This document shows, one piece after another, positions 57,314 to 60,616 of a DNA stretch of 60,616 nucleotides; position 1 is the first letter of the stretch; each line of letters begins with the position of its first letter. A model generated the notes under the pieces. That model saw only the letters and a list, made by a program, of their open reading frames with translations. It was not told where the DNA came from and did no database searches. Source of the DNA: Krasilnikovozyma curviuscula. Its lineage: Eukaryota; Basidiomycota; Tremellomycetes; Cystofilobasidiales; Mrakiaceae. The DNA lies in assembly GCA_014825775.1 (NCBI GenBank), contig MVAQ01000123.1:1-60616 (forward strand), read 5' to 3'. Made by a program: the position numbers and the translations under genes.

Positions 57314-58448
57314 CTTGACGAAAGTCAACGGTGATGGTCTGAGGGTGAGACCCTCTTGCCATGAAGCTTTATATCTACGAAAAAAATCTTCTTGAAAACA
57401 ACAAACGTGCAAGCTCTCATCGGCACCTCTACTCGCAATATTTTCCAATAACTCAAACCCTTAAAGCTATATAAAAACATCCCTGCTTCAAATAGGGATG
57501 ATCATCTGTGGGTTAAAAAAAGATTCTTGCATAGGAAAAGGGAATGCTCGGATGCGGGGCTCCCGCGTGCCCAAAAGAAAACCCTCATGTATTTTTGGCG
57601 CAGACGTTTATGATTTCGTCTCGACTCTCGAAGGAAACACTTCGAGCTGCCGGGATCTTCAAAGCACAAAGAGAGAACAAGATGAATATTGTCCTACCTT
57701 CCAATCGCTTGATACTTACCGTCGCCAGAACTGGCGATTTCTATGCAAACGGAGTGCAGTCCTGCCTCGCTGGTTACGACTACACTGTGGTAGCTATAAT
57801 TAATGGGTGAACCAACGTTTCTGAACGGACGCATGAGCACGGTTCCTAGAACAGCTACAACGTGTTTCTCGAAGCAAACGAAAACAACATGTCTAGGAAG
57901 CGAAATTGAAATCAATGCGTGTTGGACGATCTTTTGATTGCAAGCAAGACGATCTCGTCGTTCGATGCGACGGCTTTTTGAAGATCTTCTTTCTCGAGGT
58001 GAGTGCAGGTCATAGAGTATAGAGGCAGGGTATTTGATCCTCAGCGAGTTTGAGTTTTACGCCGGACAATTGCCAGCTGTCCTTTTGGATCTTGTCGAAA
58101 CGATGGGTATGTGTTTGTTCTAATTCCCTATTGTTCATCCTAGATGATGATGAAGCCCCGTAAGCGTTATGTATACAACAAAATGTTCGCAATCACTTCC
58201 TGTAGTTCAAAACATCATAGTCAAGAGAATGCATGTAACAGTAAAAGACGTTGGCGGAACCGGGAAATTAAGCTGAGGTGCTTTCACCTTGCGCATACAC
58301 GCCATATCAGCAACTTGAGCTCAAAAGTTGCATTGAAAATTACTATGAAGGTCAAAAATCGAGATCCACATTGTCCTAATCATCAGAGAATTCAACAACA
58401 GCATGCCAGCGTCGAACGTCAGAATCGAAACCCAACCGCCATTGTGAA
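57314..58448. other. Long intergenic region upstream of transporter copy 2
   Basis: This 1,135-bp gap between two minus-strand genes should hold the copy 2 promoter and the 3' UTR of the DHA1-like gene. A CACGTT half-site (minus strand, near 57405-57411) could be a weak Pho4-type site. Overlapping plus-strand frames at 57498-57810 and one at 58144-58611 have no recognisable domain. I see no tRNA or repeat. Confidence 0.4.
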
Positions 58449-60616
58449 CTACGCGAAGTTGGTAGTCTGGTCCTCTCCTTCTACTGGAGGACCAATGATA
58501 GTGTCTAAATGTCGATCCGTATGGGACCTCACGCGCTCTAGCGGTTCTCCCGTCGTCTCCTTCGCAGAAGTCGCTGGTGCAGCCTCGACGTCGAGGGGCT
58601 TCTCCTGCTGAGGTTTTGCGCCTTTGCCCATCATAGCCCTGACTTCTTCATCACTTGGTGCATACTTGGACCATCCTCGGATGTGCTTGCCGTACTTGTA
58701 GAAGATAAATGGAACTTTTCGTATTGAAACATAGCAGTGACATCGTCAGCTTGTGAATCTTGATGATTAACTTCAGACCTAGAGAAACTCACTGGGCATG
58801 CAAAGAAGTGCAAGGAAAGCAATGAGTGTACAAGCCCACTGAACTCCCAAGTTGGCGAACATCTGAAGCAGCGCAAAAGACGAGTATTGAGTTGGAAATT
58901 GCACAGATTCCGAGAGATTATGAGGTGCGATGTACTCACTTGAGACGTGAATAATGGGAAAGCGAAACCGAAAAGAGATCGAAGAAGACTGTTGGCCGCT
59001 AAAACCGACGCTGCGTGCAGCAAGTAACTGTCTGTGGGTCAGAGTAAAGGGCTTGGTCAGTGGTAGCGCAACGAGGCGGAATGTAAAGCTTTGCGACAAA
59101 CCTATCAAGTAGTTCTGCACCGCGAGGAAGATCATTACCATCCCACTGTAGAGCAAAACGCGAGTCAATCGATGGTCGAAGAATGTGAAGGTGACAATCT
59201 CCGACGCGAGGTGCGTCGGGCAGCTAGAATGAGTCGCAACTTACGTGCCAAATGGCGCAGAGCACAGAATTGGTGCAATCCAGGGCAGAGTAGGGTATGT
59301 AGTCCAAGCGAAACTGAAGAGACCTGTAACACAACCGGCCGGAAAACCATCGTTAGCTCTGCGCGTGCAAGAATCGACCTATACCCCTTTCAACTCACCA
59401 ATGGGGAGAAGACAGCCACCAAGCATGGCCATCGGTAATCTATAGCCAAAAAGAGGTGTTAAACTCGTGCCCTGAAATCTTGCGATCATTGAACAAACGA
59501 CTGACCTCGCCTCGGCAGGAGCCAATCCATCGTGGTTGTCGACGGCCCTTCCGTAAACTCTGTTGAAGTAGAAGTTAAGGCCGATTCCTATACCCATTCC
59601 GACACCGATACCAATGAAAGCCAAACCAGAGATACCAGGGGACCAGCCTCGTTGTTGTTCCTGTTTCGCGGACGGTCAGGCCGAACGCTTTGAGTAGGCG
59701 AGGGTGAGGAACTTACAAAGACAATTGGGAAAGCACCGAAGTCAAGGTACAGAATACCATAGACAATTGCCATCCAAATACTCATGAGGATCACAATGGG
59801 CTCCATGAAAAGCAAAATAAACGGTCGCGTCATTGAAGTCTTGAATCGCTGAGTCACCGAGACTTTAGGTTTGCCAGCTTCAAGCATGCTGATATGGCGT
59901 TGGCCTGTGGTTTTGGAAAGCTTCGCAGCTTTGTTTCTGAGGATTACCGGGGCGTAGGTTTCCTGAGGGCAAGAGGGGACAGGATGTGCTCCAGAGTCAA
60001 TTCGCCAGAACGAATTACAAGTCAGACGTCGTGGAACGAGACACTCACCGGGACGAGGAAAACGTGAGCTATCAGCATCACAAAAGCAAAGATGGCCATG
60101 ACAGCGTATATCCATTTCCAGCCTGCGTGACTTCCCACAAATCCGCCGCAAATTGGACCCAGCACTGGTCCCAAAAACGGCATGGCAGCGAAAATGCCCA
60201 GGGCCAGGCCTCTGGTCTTCGCCTGAAGATGTAGATGCGAAAGTCAGCCAACAACACCTCCGCTGTCCAGAGCGTCAGTGTACGTACATCAAAACAGTCA
60301 GCGATGATTCCACCGCTGTTGGTGAGAGGACTTGAGCCAAAAGTTCCTTGAAGGAAACGGAAGAGGAGGAGGGCTGTGATGTTTGGGCTACCAGCACCAG
60401 CAGCACTGAATGCAACGAATCCGGTATAAGAGATGAGAAAGACTGGTCGTCGACCAACCATTTCACCGAGAGGCGCCCAGAACTGACGGGACAATGCAGC
60501 AAGCACATCAGCGGGAGGTCCCACGCAATAAAATATGCTGAACTGTACTTACCAGTGGACCGAGAGCGAAACCGAGGACATAGCTGACGTTTTTTTTTTT
60601 TTTTTTTTTTTTTTTT
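58449..60616 (-). CDS. MFS exporter of the DHA1/TPO1-like family, 5' end missing
   Basis: The stop is at 58449-58451 and the gene runs off the right edge. Exons from N to C include [30 protein letters not shown] (the MFS motif A-like loop), [41 protein letters not shown] (the antiporter motif C-like stretch), [42 protein letters not shown], and [28 protein letters not shown]. The tail is hydrophilic and ends QTTNFA. This matches the drug:H+ antiporter-1 branch that includes polyamine, caffeine and azole exporters such as Tpo1 and Flu1; the substrate cannot be told. The sequence breaks in a T27 run (60590-60616) just before VSYVLG, so the first membrane segment and N-terminus are absent. Confidence 0.88.
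60590..60616. repeat. Terminal 27-nt T run
   Basis: The window ends in 27 consecutive T. On the coding (minus) strand it would read as nine lysines inside a membrane segment, which does not fit the MFS fold, so I take it as a contig-end artefact or an unresolved homopolymer. Confidence 0.7.

Noticed and set aside
57498..57810. Overlapping plus-strand frames upstream of transporter copy 2
   Set aside because: They overlap in different frames, have no domain, and sit where the copy 2 promoter should be.
1..60616. CRISPR arrays, insertion sequences, LTR elements or secondary-metabolite cluster
   Set aside because: None of the regular repeats, transposase/integrase motifs or core biosynthetic enzymes were seen; the window is a normal gene-dense fungal region.

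Overview
This window is nuclear DNA of a fungus, most likely a basidiomycete yeast of the Tremellomycetes (the Cryptococcus/Tremella side). Almost every gene is cut by many short introns (about 50-110 bp) with GT...AG ends. The gene set is eukaryotic and fungal: BMS1, RSP5, KU70, CCT4, ALG9, TAO3/PAG1, TVP38. One gene carries DUF7918, a family I know mainly from basidiomycetes. A UreG urease chaperone with a His-rich N-terminus fits a urease-positive basidiomycete yeast. The taxonomic call is inference from gene structure and families; no database search was possible.

Layout. Bases 1-358 may hold the 3' end of an unrecognised plus-strand gene. Then come a Furry/Tao3 cell-morphogenesis scaffold (652-8774, minus), a short-chain dehydrogenase (9463-10680, minus), a Tvp38/TMEM64 VTT-domain membrane protein (11372-13668, plus), a dienelactone-hydrolase-family protein (13910-15003, minus), the BMS1 ribosome-assembly GTPase (15235-19023, minus), UreG (19583-21254, minus), a CCHC zinc-knuckle protein like ZCCHC10 (22372-23250, minus) and an RPA-interacting protein (23702-24746, plus). 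The middle holds a GH3 beta-glucosidase with a PA14 insert (25641-29285, plus), an unrecognised small gene (29448-30374, plus), the ALG9 mannosyltransferase (30488-33210, minus), a Dal5-type MFS permease (34190-36873, plus) and the CCT delta subunit (37274-39550, plus). The right part holds a DUF7918 gene (39971-41553, minus), KU70 (42093-45620, plus), RSP5 (46186-49792, plus), two tandem phosphate-symporter-like MFS genes (50228-53637 and 53892-57313, both minus) and a DHA1/TPO1-like MFS exporter that runs off the right edge (58449-60616, minus).

The genes do not form one pathway. They are housekeeping genes (ribosome assembly, protein folding, ER glycosylation, ubiquitin ligation, DNA end joining) mixed with four transporter genes and a few catabolic enzymes, as expected of ordinary euchromatin. 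I found no tRNA, rRNA, CRISPR array, transposon or secondary-metabolite cluster.

The part most worth a second look is the tandem transporter pair. The two copies encode clearly related proteins but differ in several intron positions. Both seem to need a 10-nt microexon to keep frame, and copy 1 seems to need a further 5-nt exon. They share an 82-bp stretch of perfect identity near the 3' end, and copy 1 has lost the stop codon used by copy 2. The window ends in a 27-nt T run inside what should be coding sequence, which looks like a contig end.
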